A DNA stretch of 64,000 bases, taken from the NCBI GenBank assembly GCA_035772405.1, contig JAYKKM010000143.1, positions 2,393,501-2,457,500 of the forward strand. Reading direction: 5' to 3'. Every line of letters begins with the position of its first letter. The stretch's first letter is position 1. The position numbers were made by a program, and so were the translations under genes. Below are positions 38,681 through 47,728 of this stretch, piece after piece. The stretch comes from Chrysogorgia sp. JL179-B06 (lineage: Eukaryota; Cnidaria; Anthozoa; Scleralcyonacea; Chrysogorgiidae). The notes below the pieces were generated by a model that had not been told where the DNA came from, searched no databases, and worked only from the letters and a program-made list of their open reading frames with translations.

Positions 38681-39919
38681 TTAATACTGGATTGACTGCA
38701 ACCCATTGTTCATGAAGTTGACCAGCCCATCACTCATCACAAACACCCTACACATAACATTCGCAGTCGTCGCTTTCTTAGTGATCTCAAGAAGCACGCC
38801 GGATTGTGTGTTCACAATTTTTTTACCAGTGGCGACGTTGTAATTATCTTGAACGCTCCTCAAGTCGATGACTAACGCAAAACTGCTTTTGTAGAACTTC
38901 TGTATGGTTATGAACTGAGCGTGTTCTTCACCCAACCCAAACAATCGTTTCGCTTCTGCGTAGAACTTCGACTTTGGGATGCCTTGTGAGTGCACACTAT
39001 TTGGCACACCTTCAATTGTGATTCTAACACTCTCGATATTTGGGTAAAGAAACTCCTCACTGTCTGTTCGCACCTTATTCGTGAATAGCAACACAATCGC
39101 CTTCATGCTTTTTCTTGGAAGATTAATGTTTTCGTTCACAATGGTTGTGCCCTTATCCCATTCAGTGGTTTTCATCAATGTAACGTGTTCGTATGACAAA
39201 CTACGACCACTTGCATAGCCTGACGTTATTTCGTCAGCGAGCTCCTGGTTATCAATCGTCTCATACTCAAGCTCGAGATTCTCCAGAGTGTATCCACCCA
39301 CAGCGCTACCAGATTGCGCCACCATGATGTCTGTGGCCTTCGGAAGTGTGATCACATACTGCAAGTTGTTGTTCATGCTAAAAGGAGCGTACAACCCGTG
39401 GTCATTCATAATCTTACCAAGCTTAATCCGCTGCTTCGTCCCAATCACACCAAACATCAACGCGTCACTAACTTTAGCAACGTTCCCACTCGTCGCACCA
39501 CTGTCGTCCTTAGAAATTAACTTTCTCAAGTTCTCACCACCAATACCATAGTCAATCATTTGGTCTCGCGCAGTGACACTCTCCCAAAGGTCACGATAAA
39601 CACCAGTGTAATTTTCCCCACTGTTGTCGTACACAGCTTCTCCAGCTAGTCTCACAACAAGTTTCTCAACCAACAATTTACTCACATTGTTCAAGAACCA
39701 GCTTTTGGCGTTTGCATTCTTAAAGTCGAACACTAGACCCAACGATCCAGGCACCAAACAGCTACTAACCTTAAGCTTCGGTATGTCAATGTAAAGTTCC
39801 TCACCAGGACTGACCTTATTAGGGTTCAACGTGATCACATGCTGTGTTCTCACCCCTTTTATGACACCCATAGTCGCTCGTCTAAAACCGGGGCTCAACT
39901 CTGCTGACGTGACGTTCAT
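38681..39919 (-). CDS. Putative double-jelly-roll major capsid protein
   Basis: 412 residues, orthologue of 2091-3308. Strongly conserved blocks are ELYIDIPKLK, DSGATSGNVAKVSDALMFG, TLPKATDIMVAQSGSAVGGY, NENINLPRKSMKAIVLLFTN and the C-terminal LVNFMNNGLQSIQY. Strong conservation along the whole length suits a capsid protein under structural constraint. The upstream sequence has ACATATGTAAAGTATATG ending in the ATG. Assignment as the capsid protein is an inference from layout and from likeness in block order to the capsid protein of element C. Confidence 0.68.
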   Translation of the reverse strand: MNVTSAELSPGFRRATMGVIKGVRTQHVITLNPNKVSPGEELYIDIPKLKVSSCLVPGSLGLVFDFKNANAKSWFLNNVSKLLVEKLVVRLAGEAVYDNSGENYTGVYRDLWESVTARDQMIDYGIGGENLRKLISKDDSGATSGNVAKVSDALMFGVIGTKQRIKLGKIMNDHGLYAPFSMNNNLQYVITLPKATDIMVAQSGSAVGGYTLENLELEYETIDNQELADEITSGYASGRSLSYEHVTLMKTTEWDKGTTIVNENINLPRKSMKAIVLLFTNKVRTDSEEFLYPNIESVRITIEGVPNSVHSQGIPKSKFYAEAKRLFGLGEEHAQFITIQKFYKSSFALVIDLRSVQDNYNVATGKKIVNTQSGVLLEITKKATTANVMCRVFVMSDGLVNFMNNGLQSIQY

Positions 39920-39971
39920 ATACTTTACATATGTTTTATCATCTTCGAAGCTGAGACCCTCGAAGCTGAGA

Positions 39972-41405
39972 CTACCGTTTTAGCTTGTAATAATCATACA
40001 CAAACCACGCAAGTACCACCACGAGTACCCACAGATTTTGAGCCAACCATGCGAGACCCTTCGCACCCAGCGTCAACGCATTATAAACTAAATTAGCCAG
40101 CCCAACAGCCCATGGACCCATCTTCGTTATCGCGTTCTTAACAGCCTGTGCGAACGACTTTGTAGCCATAGCGCCTTTCATAACAGCAGATCTACCAGCG
40201 ATAATAATAGTCGTTATAATTCCAGCCACTGAAATTGCTACAGCGCTCAACCCAACCATATTTTCTTTAGCCCATTCCCTAAATTTCTGAAATCTGTCAA
40301 TGTCGATCTCTTGTTGCTCTCTAACCTCTTCTATTTGCCGCTGTCCTAAAGTTCTGTATTTAGCTTGCGTAAGTCCAATCACTCTTTCGTGTAGATCAAT
40401 GTACTCTTCATTCTCTGCAATCGTAAGGTCTTTTTTTTTATTGAGCTCTGCTATTCTTTCATTCGTCTTATCTATCGTCTCTTGAAAGTGGTCTGCCTGC
40501 ACTTGCAGTGCGCCATCACCACCCACTCTTGATTCACGCAACACATCATCACTTGGGTTGAGCACACCATTCAGCTCGCGGTTTTCGTCTGGTGATAGCC
40601 CAGGTGTGTCATCATAACCCACTCTTGTCTCAATTACTGGGAAGTCGTCTGGGATTACTTCTGTTGTGACAGCTGTTGTTTCTGTACTCTCAGGGATTTG
40701 ATCAACTAACTGTTTGAACTGCTCAATCGCGTTTTTACTACTCACGTCTTTACTGTAGATCAAGCCTTTTTTCCCAGGTATTAGAATTCGTTTGGGTTTT
40801 CCATATTTACCATCTTTGTTCATCGGTTTGAAAAGAATAGACCCTGAGCCTGTCACATACGACCTGTTGGCTATTTCCCTTGACGCGACGTCATGACCGA
40901 GTTTTTTTTTATACAACTCATACGTTTTCTTATCTATTAGCTTGACTCTTTTTACTTGATTTTTTTCTACCTCTTTGTTGAACACGTTTATCTTGTCCAA
41001 TCTTCTATAAAGATCGTCTGACCTCACCTCAAGAGCCGTGCTGTAGCTTGTGTCATTGATGTTACCATATGACCCCTGTTCAACAAACTCCACCGCGGGG
41101 ACTTCTGTGTTAGTTCCCCTTATTGTCACCGTCTTACCATCATCAGTGTCAACAAACGACGTCTCTTTTTGCCCACCTCGCCTCGCGTCTAGCTCACTAA
41201 TTATCTTTTTCGCGTGGTCTTGATAGTCGTCGTAATTAACACGAACGTCTTCCGGCATGTTGTCTTCAGTGTACTTACCGTACATGCCTTCAATAATATC
41301 TTCGATATCGGCGAGCGTCTTTTCTAATTGCTCGTCACTCTCACCTTCGTACTTGTCAAAGTTTTCCATCTCGATCTCGTCAAAACCTTCCCCACCCTCA
41401 GCCAT
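39972..41405 (-). CDS. Large conserved protein with C-terminal membrane segments
   Basis: 477 residues, orthologue of 3331-4809. The acidic N-terminus starts MAEGGEGFDEIEMENFD. The centre repeats the conserved GSGSILFKPMNKDGKYGKP and KGLIYSKDVSSKNAIEQFK blocks. The Thr/Glu-rich repeat of the A copy is nearly absent. A coiled coil lies near 310-380, with hydrophobic segments from about 390 to the end (VGLSAVAISVAGIITTIIIAG, LGAKGLAWLAQNLWVLVVVL). Function not recognised. Confidence 0.75.
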   Translation of the reverse strand: MAEGGEGFDEIEMENFDKYEGESDEQLEKTLADIEDIIEGMYGKYTEDNMPEDVRVNYDDYQDHAKKIISELDARRGGQKETSFVDTDDGKTVTIRGTNTEVPAVEFVEQGSYGNINDTSYSTALEVRSDDLYRRLDKINVFNKEVEKNQVKRVKLIDKKTYELYKKKLGHDVASREIANRSYVTGSGSILFKPMNKDGKYGKPKRILIPGKKGLIYSKDVSSKNAIEQFKQLVDQIPESTETTAVTTEVIPDDFPVIETRVGYDDTPGLSPDENRELNGVLNPSDDVLRESRVGGDGALQVQADHFQETIDKTNERIAELNKKKDLTIAENEEYIDLHERVIGLTQAKYRTLGQRQIEEVREQQEIDIDRFQKFREWAKENMVGLSAVAISVAGIITTIIIAGRSAVMKGAMATKSFAQAVKNAITKMGPWAVGLANLVYNALTLGAKGLAWLAQNLWVLVVVLAWFVYDYYKLKR

Positions 41406-41411
41406 ATTATA

Positions 41412-42518
41412 TTAGCTCACATTTTGAATGTCGCTTTCTGGTATCCACGAATTATGTTTGCTCTCATAACCCAACCATTTAACCAGCGCCATCTTCCTCC
41501 CTCTGACTTTCTTTCTTTTCAACACCTTTTCGACTCTGTACACGTCGTCGCCACCACGTTCCCTATTGGCTAGCGATAACTCCTGTTCATAAAATTTACC
41601 AATAATCTGTTCACCGGTGTGGTCCTCAATTTCATACACATTCGGATCACCACGAATAACCTTTACCACTTTAAACAGCTCTTCAGTGAAGTTGGCTTCA
41701 TAGCCCTTTGTGAACACACTCTTGTATTTACTAATTCTCACCGATTGACCAATCTTGAACTTTGGCAATGGGTTGTCTGCAAATTGATAACCAAACAAAG
41801 TGGTCCAAACTTCACCCTCGTTTGACTTATCGACGTCCTTTGGCTTCATCATAATGCTTCGGTTCACATTGCTATTGTAATTGCTTACAAACTGATCCAA
41901 AACGTCAATCCATTTGTACGTCCCACGAGCGTAAAAGTACTTCCACATAATGCTCTTGAGGCTTCTATTAAAACGCTCGACAACAGCGGCCTTTTTATCA
42001 CTCTTAGTGCTGAAATATTCAACACCATGTTCTTTCAGCAAACTTTTCACCCCAACATTGTAGAATTCGAGTCCATCATCAAATTGCGCTAACTTAGGTG
42101 TGGTTCCAAACCGATCTTTAAAGTTGTTCAATAGCTCTCCAACAGCCTTAGTCATGTTCTTAGTGTCTTTTCTATAAACTGCAATTCCAAAAGCATATCT
42201 ACTCAATATTTCAATGCCTGTTAGTATCCAATAATAACCGCCGTTCTGTTTTGAGTACTTACTAATGTCCACTAAGTCCATTTGGAGCTCTTCACCAAGA
42301 AATCCAACGAAAGTCGCGCGGAACTTGTGTCTTCTCACAATGGGTTTGTACCTAGTGTAAGTGTCCTGCGCTGTCAACCATTCTTTCACTGTTTTTCTAG
42401 TTACTTTCAATCCGTCTCCCAATGCGCTTTGATACAACCTCTCTACACCACTGAGCCCCGTCTTAGGATTATAATAGATGTCTCGCAACCCTTGCTCTGT
42501 CTCCACACCAAGCTCCAT
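41412..42518 (-). CDS. Retroviral-type integrase with chromodomain
   Basis: I use the ATG at 42518 (an in-frame GTG lies at 42527). Catalytic Asp in MDLVDI, Asp in AQFDDGLEF and Glu in VVERFNRSLK are all present. A chromodomain ends the protein (VKWLGYESKHNSWIPESDI). The gene should catalyse insertion with 6-bp duplication, as seen at both ends of B. It overlaps the end of the 262-residue gene by a few bases. Confidence 0.95.
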   Translation of the reverse strand: MELGVETEQGLRDIYYNPKTGLSGVERLYQSALGDGLKVTRKTVKEWLTAQDTYTRYKPIVRRHKFRATFVGFLGEELQMDLVDISKYSKQNGGYYWILTGIEILSRYAFGIAVYRKDTKNMTKAVGELLNNFKDRFGTTPKLAQFDDGLEFYNVGVKSLLKEHGVEYFSTKSDKKAAVVERFNRSLKSIMWKYFYARGTYKWIDVLDQFVSNYNSNVNRSIMMKPKDVDKSNEGEVWTTLFGYQFADNPLPKFKIGQSVRISKYKSVFTKGYEANFTEELFKVVKVIRGDPNVYEIEDHTGEQIIGKFYEQELSLANRERGGDDVYRVEKVLKRKKVRGRKMALVKWLGYESKHNSWIPESDIQNVS

Positions 42519-42523
42519 ATAAT

Positions 42524-43312
42524 TCACACAATATACAGTTCCAATAACACCGCGCCAACGTCAGCGTCACCATTGTTTGGTTTGACGCGAAACGTTATAC
42601 TTGAGTAAACACCTTTTTTAATTCTCACCTTAGAGTCAACGTATACATAACGTTGTATCCCTCCATCTAGAGACTGCTCGGTGGGTATTGGCAATGTTGT
42701 GATCACATCACTACGCTTCCCGTCAGTGCCCACGTTGCTCTCCGTCTCAACAGCGTCGCACGAGACCTCTACGTACTTTAGACCTCTGTTCATGTCAATC
42801 TTGTTTGGGCTGTCGTGCCACTTAGCGTCTAACGCAATTCCTACGTCCTTCGCGAAACCGAGCAAAAGCCCAATGTCACCCAGCCTAAGTTCTATACGGG
42901 AGGTTGCGAACCTTAAAGCCTGAACTTTGACCCTACTTTTACCTGTGGCCACCAGTTTCTCCACCACAAAGTCTGCGTTAGCCTTCCTGAGCGTGTGCCG
43001 TAGAGCTCTAACCAACGCGTCGAAGTCGTAGTGACCCCCACCCAATCGAGTTGCCACAGGTCTTGGCACTTGTATTTCTGTACCAACATATAAGAATCGA
43101 ATATCGTCACTACCTGTCACATTATCATAGTTCCAAAACACAGTGGCTGTCTTGACTACAATGTGTGGGTTATCATGTGTGGCTACTACACTGTAGTCAA
43201 AAGTCACGACTTTCTCCACACCTTCAACGAGCACCGTCAACTTTTGAGGACTGTCGTCTACACGTCGCTTTTCAGTGTAACCACCAGAGTCATACCCATA
43301 GTTTAGACTCAT
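42524..43312 (-). CDS. Second penton-like paralogue with fibre-type N-terminus
   Basis: 262 residues. From about residue 20 onward it follows the 220-residue penton-like protein: HIVVKTATVFWNYDNV, GGGHYDFDALVRALRHTL, GDIGLLLGF, NKIDMNRGLKYVEVSC, IPTEQSLDGGIQRYV, VGAVLLELYIV. Its first seven residues, MSLNYGY, are the same as the first seven of the fibre-like protein (45400). A lacks this gene. A possible penton/fibre docking tag is discussed in the findings. Confidence 0.7.
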   Translation of the reverse strand: MSLNYGYDSGGYTEKRRVDDSPQKLTVLVEGVEKVVTFDYSVVATHDNPHIVVKTATVFWNYDNVTGSDDIRFLYVGTEIQVPRPVATRLGGGHYDFDALVRALRHTLRKANADFVVEKLVATGKSRVKVQALRFATSRIELRLGDIGLLLGFAKDVGIALDAKWHDSPNKIDMNRGLKYVEVSCDAVETESNVGTDGKRSDVITTLPIPTEQSLDGGIQRYVYVDSKVRIKKGVYSSITFRVKPNNGDADVGAVLLELYIV

Positions 43313-43337
43313 TACTTTAGCGTGCGTTTAGCGTTAG

Positions 43338-44000
43338 CTACTCAAGCGTTGCATACAAATCCAACAATATGTCACCAACGTTGACACCACTACCATCTTG
43401 GTCAGTCACGTTAAACACTAGCTGTGTAAAAGCGCCTTTGTTTATCGACACCTTCGACTCAATGTTGAAGAATTGTTGAACAGAGCTCTTCAGTGGTTGG
43501 GTGGTGGTCAATGGCAACTCAACGATAACCTCGCTTTTGCTACCATTAACAATATTCTCAGGTCTGTTCACAATGCTACAACCTACTTGTATGTACTTCA
43601 GCCCTTTGTTAACGTCCACAACATTAGGGCTGACCAAACCACTACTACTCACCGTTGCGTTATCGTTGAACCCTAACAGCTCTCCAAATTTAAACAGCTC
43701 TAATTGTTGGTCAGTTTTTATCTCACACTTTGAATTGTGTTTGTTGGCTACTAGCTCGATAGCCCCTAATCCCTTCAACTCGTCGGCAATCATTTTAAAA
43801 GTGTGGTACCCAGGCTCAAAAACGTGTTTGTTACTGTTGTAACTTATTTCATCATTCACACCGGTCTCCACGTTAACATAGTCCCAAAAGATGGTCGCTT
43901 TTTTTACTAGTAAGTGAGGATCTGAGCCAAACGTCAAAAGTGCCTCTGGTAGATCCACAGTCTCCGTTGGACCTCTAATCAACACTACAACCCTGACCAT
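43338..44000 (-). CDS. Penton-like minor capsid protein
   Basis: 220 residues; the intact form of the gene split in A. Blocks: VDLPEALL, LLVKKATIFWDYVNV, GYHTFKMIADELKGLG, LFKFGELLGF, NKGLKYIQVGCS, VNGSKSEVIVELPL, GVNVGDILLDLYATLE. The block order matches the 252-residue minor capsid-like protein of element C. It is the most 5' gene of the leftward block, divergent from the 457-residue gene across a 23-bp spacer. Confidence 0.68.
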   Translation of the reverse strand: MVRVVVLIRGPTETVDLPEALLTFGSDPHLLVKKATIFWDYVNVETGVNDEISYNSNKHVFEPGYHTFKMIADELKGLGAIELVANKHNSKCEIKTDQQLELFKFGELLGFNDNATVSSSGLVSPNVVDVNKGLKYIQVGCSIVNRPENIVNGSKSEVIVELPLTTTQPLKSSVQQFFNIESKVSINKGAFTQLVFNVTDQDGSGVNVGDILLDLYATLE

Positions 44001-44023
44001 ATAATATAGTGTGTGTTATGTAG

Positions 44024-45397
44024 ATGCTAACAAAAAGAAAGCAAGGTGAACTAATTCTTCTTAGTGAGTTTCCAAACGCGCAACTAAACAAGTTTGAGTT
44101 TGGGTACAACCTTGCAGACGACAATAAAACAGTCAAGACCGTCGACATTTACTTCAAGTCAGGTCTAAAGTACTCTGACATGATAAACATAAAGTCATCA
44201 AAGTTCACGAAGAACAAGGGCTTCACGAAATTCCTTAGCAACACACCAAGATTCCCAAGAATATGGTCGAGCGATGGGCGTGTCCCAAAGTTACTACTGA
44301 CGGAGACCCACAAGAGCTACAGAGAAGTTGAGACGTTTCCACCATACGTCCTAAATTACCCAACCCACAATTTTGACGTCTTTGTTGATGATAATAATTC
44401 CTTCAAATCAAATCTACCGAAAATATTCATCGACACCAAAAAACGTTACGACGACAAAGCAATTGGTGGTAACGTTAACACAGTTTGGACTCTAACGGAG
44501 AGTTACTATCAAGCGATCGCAGGTATGTACATCGCTACATATCGCTCAGGAGTGTCTCTACAAAACTTAAGTTATCACGTCGACGTCCCAAAGCAAGTCG
44601 TGGGTCTCATGAGGTTCCACGTGTACTTCACCATTCGTCGTGTGATGTTTCGTTTGAGTAAGAGTCAAGTTGACATTAACAACATCTTAAGACTGTACCT
44701 CCCTGACTGGCGACTTTTGAAAGGTCACCTACCATTGACTGATGTTGACAATAGATACATCAAAGACATCCAAGGTGATTATCGTCGGTATTGCCCGAGA
44801 CACTCTGACGGGTTCACACCATTAGGACAAGAACTACTAAACCAATCGATTGAAGTTTACATGTACGCCATTCTTGGAGCCCAAGCGAGATCAAAGCAAA
44901 GCATCGTCGGAACTAGAGCTAGTGCTCGAGAAACGCAACAAATCTTTAGAGACATCGTTGAAAACGCCGTGGTTCAATATTCACCGAGTGTTTGGATCAA
45001 CCTTATGAACAAAGCGATTAGTGACACCAACGTTAAGCTAGACACAGCTGTGACACCCAACACTTGGCTGATCCCCAGAAGCATGGTCTTGTTAAAGGAC
45101 CCCATCGTTGGTTACAATAACGTGCTAAGAACTTCGTCCGAAACTGGGATGACATTTGGGTATAACGACGGGCTGAACTACCACCGAGTGTCAAAAGCGA
45201 AGCACAAGAAAGTCCACCAAGCGGCAGGACTTCACTTGGAAACTCTAGCTACGCCACCTGCAAAGAAAACAGTGGTCACCACCAATCAAATAGCGCAGAC
45301 CACCACAAGTAAGTCAGACACCACGACAACGCTGGCGATAATCTTAGGGTTCTCAGCGGTATCTGGCTATCTGCTAACCAAATACACCTTGAAGTAG
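44024..45397 (+). CDS. Tail-anchored conserved element protein, 457 residues
   Basis: Orthologue of 11620-13344. Conserved blocks include the YVLNYPTHNFDVFVD strand, SYYQAIAGMYIATYRSG, LMRFHVYFTIRRV and GAQARSKQSIVGTRASARETQ. A stalk-like segment near residues 395-430 has one HQAAGLHLETL unit where A has three repeats. A membrane anchor (LAIILGFSAVSGYLLTKYTL) ends the protein. It is 2 bp from the fibre-like gene. Function unknown. Confidence 0.75.
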   Translation: MLTKRKQGELILLSEFPNAQLNKFEFGYNLADDNKTVKTVDIYFKSGLKYSDMINIKSSKFTKNKGFTKFLSNTPRFPRIWSSDGRVPKLLLTETHKSYREVETFPPYVLNYPTHNFDVFVDDNNSFKSNLPKIFIDTKKRYDDKAIGGNVNTVWTLTESYYQAIAGMYIATYRSGVSLQNLSYHVDVPKQVVGLMRFHVYFTIRRVMFRLSKSQVDINNILRLYLPDWRLLKGHLPLTDVDNRYIKDIQGDYRRYCPRHSDGFTPLGQELLNQSIEVYMYAILGAQARSKQSIVGTRASARETQQIFRDIVENAVVQYSPSVWINLMNKAISDTNVKLDTAVTPNTWLIPRSMVLLKDPIVGYNNVLRTSSETGMTFGYNDGLNYHRVSKAKHKKVHQAAGLHLETLATPPAKKTVVTTNQIAQTTTSKSDTTTTLAIILGFSAVSGYLLTKYTLK

Positions 45398-45399
45398 TA

Positions 45400-46350
45400 A
45401 TGAGTCTAAACTATGGGTATGAGTCTGACGACCCTCACGATAAAATACTAAAGAGAACGAAAAGACATCTGGACGAAGATCCTAAATTAAGCGCGACCGG
45501 TGGAAGGATGTCTGGACTAATAGACATGCAAGGCTCAGCGATAAAAAACGTAGCAGACCCAGTCGATGACTCAGACGCTACCAATAAAAGAACTCTAGAG
45601 CAACTACTATCAGGTTTCCTCAAGAGTCAGTCCTACAATGTTGTGCTCGACTTCAACGTTAGCACACACGCCTTGAAAAATGTGGAATTTCACACCAATG
45701 GTTCAAACAAAGTGAAAGCCATTGGTGAAACAAGTAAATTAGTGCAAAACAACCCAGCTTATGGTCCCATTGTCGGCATCAGCGGTGTGAGTCAAAGTTT
45801 TCTATCCCCCGTGTTAACACCAATCCCACTTGAGTCAGGTCTCCATTTTAACTGCCCCAGTATGCAATGGTGTGATCTTTCCATTTTTGTTGTGGCGAGG
45901 TTACCTACTCGCACCGCTGGATCAAATTGGGAGACAATTATATCAAACGACGACGGTCAGTGGGACAAGTTCATAGGGTACAAGACTGGTATGACTAATG
46001 GACTCGCGTATGGTGGTAGCATCCCAGCAATGGAGAGCGTATGCACTGTTCCGAGTGGCGTTGACCTCACAAAAATGCATATGATATCGATACACTGGCA
46101 AATGTACAATTCACATGTCAGGGTCAACAACATCAAGTCAACCGATTCAGACTTCGTAGCGAATATGGGAAAGATAGGCACACCCTATGGAACAATTTTT
46201 GGAATACACCGACCAAGAATACCACTCGCACCCTATGCATACCCATCGTTGATAGAATTCTACGGTGTGAAAATTGTGAGTGGCTACATGACGAACCGAG
46301 ACATCATAATCATGGGTGGAGAAATGATGAAGGAATATGGTGTAAAGTAA
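45400..46350 (+). CDS. Fibre-like protein with phage-tail-type repeat
   Basis: 316 residues starting MSLNYGYESDD. Residues about 30-62 contain GGRMSGLIDMQGSAIKNVAD followed by PVDDSDATNKR, a textbook tail-fibre-type repeat. The rest is beta-rich and conserved with A (SPVLTPIPLESGLHFNCPSM, WETIISNDDGQWDKFIGYK, HMISIHWQM, RPRIPLAPYAYPSLIEFYG). A lectin-like fold (LamG/concanavalin) is likely. Best reading: a trimeric receptor-binding fibre. The start is fixed because it follows the previous stop by 2 bp. Confidence 0.67.
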   Translation: MSLNYGYESDDPHDKILKRTKRHLDEDPKLSATGGRMSGLIDMQGSAIKNVADPVDDSDATNKRTLEQLLSGFLKSQSYNVVLDFNVSTHALKNVEFHTNGSNKVKAIGETSKLVQNNPAYGPIVGISGVSQSFLSPVLTPIPLESGLHFNCPSMQWCDLSIFVVARLPTRTAGSNWETIISNDDGQWDKFIGYKTGMTNGLAYGGSIPAMESVCTVPSGVDLTKMHMISIHWQMYNSHVRVNNIKSTDSDFVANMGKIGTPYGTIFGIHRPRIPLAPYAYPSLIEFYGVKIVSGYMTNRDIIIMGGEMMKEYGVK

Positions 46351-46557
46351 ATGGGAGCATGTATTTCGAGACCTCATGAAACATATAAGATAAATAAGAC
46401 GACTGACCACATGTTCAAAGCTGGTGGATCATTTGGTCGCGGTGACGTTACTCTCGAGCTCCACGCTGAGATTGGTATGAGGTCTAAAAAGACTTACGGC
46501 AAACCTATTATGTTGCCAGAGTCAGACACTGTGGGAGTGGTAGGAGACGTGACCTAA
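46351..46557 (+). CDS. Small protein with predicted N-myristoylation signal
   Basis: 68 residues beginning MGACISRPHE. Gly2, Cys4 and Ser6 match the N-myristoylation/palmitoylation pattern of membrane-targeted proteins. The remainder is polar. The ATG follows the fibre-like stop directly. A has a different protein at this place. Membrane targeting is a prediction from the motif. Confidence 0.6.
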   Translation: MGACISRPHETYKINKTTDHMFKAGGSFGRGDVTLELHAEIGMRSKKTYGKPIMLPESDTVGVVGDVT

Positions 46558-46563
46558 GTTAAA

Positions 46564-46704
46564 ATGGGTTGGCTTAGAAAACTGATTCGTAACATTAGAA
46601 ACTTTTTCAGACGACGTAGAAAACTGAAGACTAATAAAACACACCTGCTGCATTGGTACACAACAAACCAGATCTATAAAAAACCTGACACCTATGTCGA
46701 GTAG
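46564..46704 (+). CDS. Small basic amphipathic protein, 46 residues
   Basis: MGWLRKLIRNIRNFFRRRRK begins a strongly basic amphipathic helix; the rest is polar and Lys/Tyr-rich. It starts 6 bp after the previous stop and ends 23 bp before the Bro-N gene. It could be a membrane-active or DNA-condensing peptide. No homologue was recognised in A or C. Confidence 0.5.
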   Translation: MGWLRKLIRNIRNFFRRRRKLKTNKTHLLHWYTTNQIYKKPDTYVE

Positions 46705-46727
46705 TTTTTTTTTGCGGGGCTATAGTA

Positions 46728-47489
46728 ATGGCAACCAACTCAGTGCAATTATTCGATGGTCACCAAATCACAACGGTTAATCACAACGGTGAGATATGGT
46801 TCAAAGCGAAAGAAGTCGCGAGCGCTCTAGGTTATGCTCGACCAAAAGATGCAGTGCACGACCACGTCGAACCTGACTGTAAAATGAAGATGGAACAGAC
46901 CTCGTTTATCAACGAACTTGGGGTCTACTCATTGACGTTCTCGAGTAAATTGGAGCGCGCGAAACACTTTGGAAGGTGGGTGCACTCAGAAGTCTTACCA
47001 AGCGTTAAAAAAAGTTTAGCTGACGTCGGTCTCAAACACAACCAGTTTAAAATGATCACTGAGTTCGATCTTCATACGAAAGTTGTTGGTTTTCTTAGGA
47101 AATATTATCCAGAAGCTATTTTGATAGCTGCTTGTGGTGAGAATCAAGACACTTCGAGTAAAAGAATAAATTCGTGGAAAAAAGGTTACCAACGTGGAAC
47201 GCCTGACTTGATTATTGCCAACGCAAACCGACAGCATAGCGGGCTTGTGATTGAGTTCAAGAACCCAGGTGGCACAGGTAAGACATCTGAAGAGCAGGAG
47301 TCTCTGCTACTCAGATACAAATCCGCTGGGTACCTAACACTCTTGTGCGACTCATACGACGACGCTATTACCACAGTAGTAAAATATTTCTTTGACGTTG
47401 GGTTTCAGTGCTCCCAGTGTTTTCGTAAATTTAAAAATAAATCAGCGTTGAGTAACCATGAGAGACGCTATTGTAAAGAGACTTTTTAG
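46728..47489 (+). CDS. Bro-N / VRR-NUC-like nuclease / C2H2 fusion protein
   Basis: 253 residues. Bro-N domain at about 1-100 (GEIWFKAKEVASALGYARPKD, FSSKLERAKHFGRWVHSEVLP). A nuclease core at about 130-225: RGTPDLII, VIEFKNPGG, then a Glu/Gln pair and GYLTLL. A C2H2 finger follows at the end (CSQCFRKF...SNHERRYC, last ligand Cys instead of His). The same fusion occurs in A. Likely DNA binding and cleavage in replication or repair of the element. Confidence 0.82.
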   Translation: MATNSVQLFDGHQITTVNHNGEIWFKAKEVASALGYARPKDAVHDHVEPDCKMKMEQTSFINELGVYSLTFSSKLERAKHFGRWVHSEVLPSVKKSLADVGLKHNQFKMITEFDLHTKVVGFLRKYYPEAILIAACGENQDTSSKRINSWKKGYQRGTPDLIIANANRQHSGLVIEFKNPGGTGKTSEEQESLLLRYKSAGYLTLLCDSYDDAITTVVKYFFDVGFQCSQCFRKFKNKSALSNHERRYCKETF

Positions 47490-47728
47490 ACAGTGAGTAA
47501 TAAGTCGAATTAGCACTCGTTCTCGTTGTTGAGACGACGTTTGAGGTGACAACTGCTCTAACATTTTTAAAAGATATTTTTTAACTTGATAAAGGTGTCT
47601 GCGAAGATTTCTCTCTTTATTTCACGAACCCTCTGACCACTGTGTGAAAAAATGTTTCTACGGGAGACATTGGACGCTTCGTGTGACCAATGTCTAAATT
47701 TAATAAAGTGGGGTATCCGAGAACACCC
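47490..47728. other. Spacer between converging Bro-N and thymidine kinase genes
   Basis: AT-rich, with no gene seen. It separates the shared part of the element from the B-specific thymidine kinase cassette. Confidence 0.5.
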
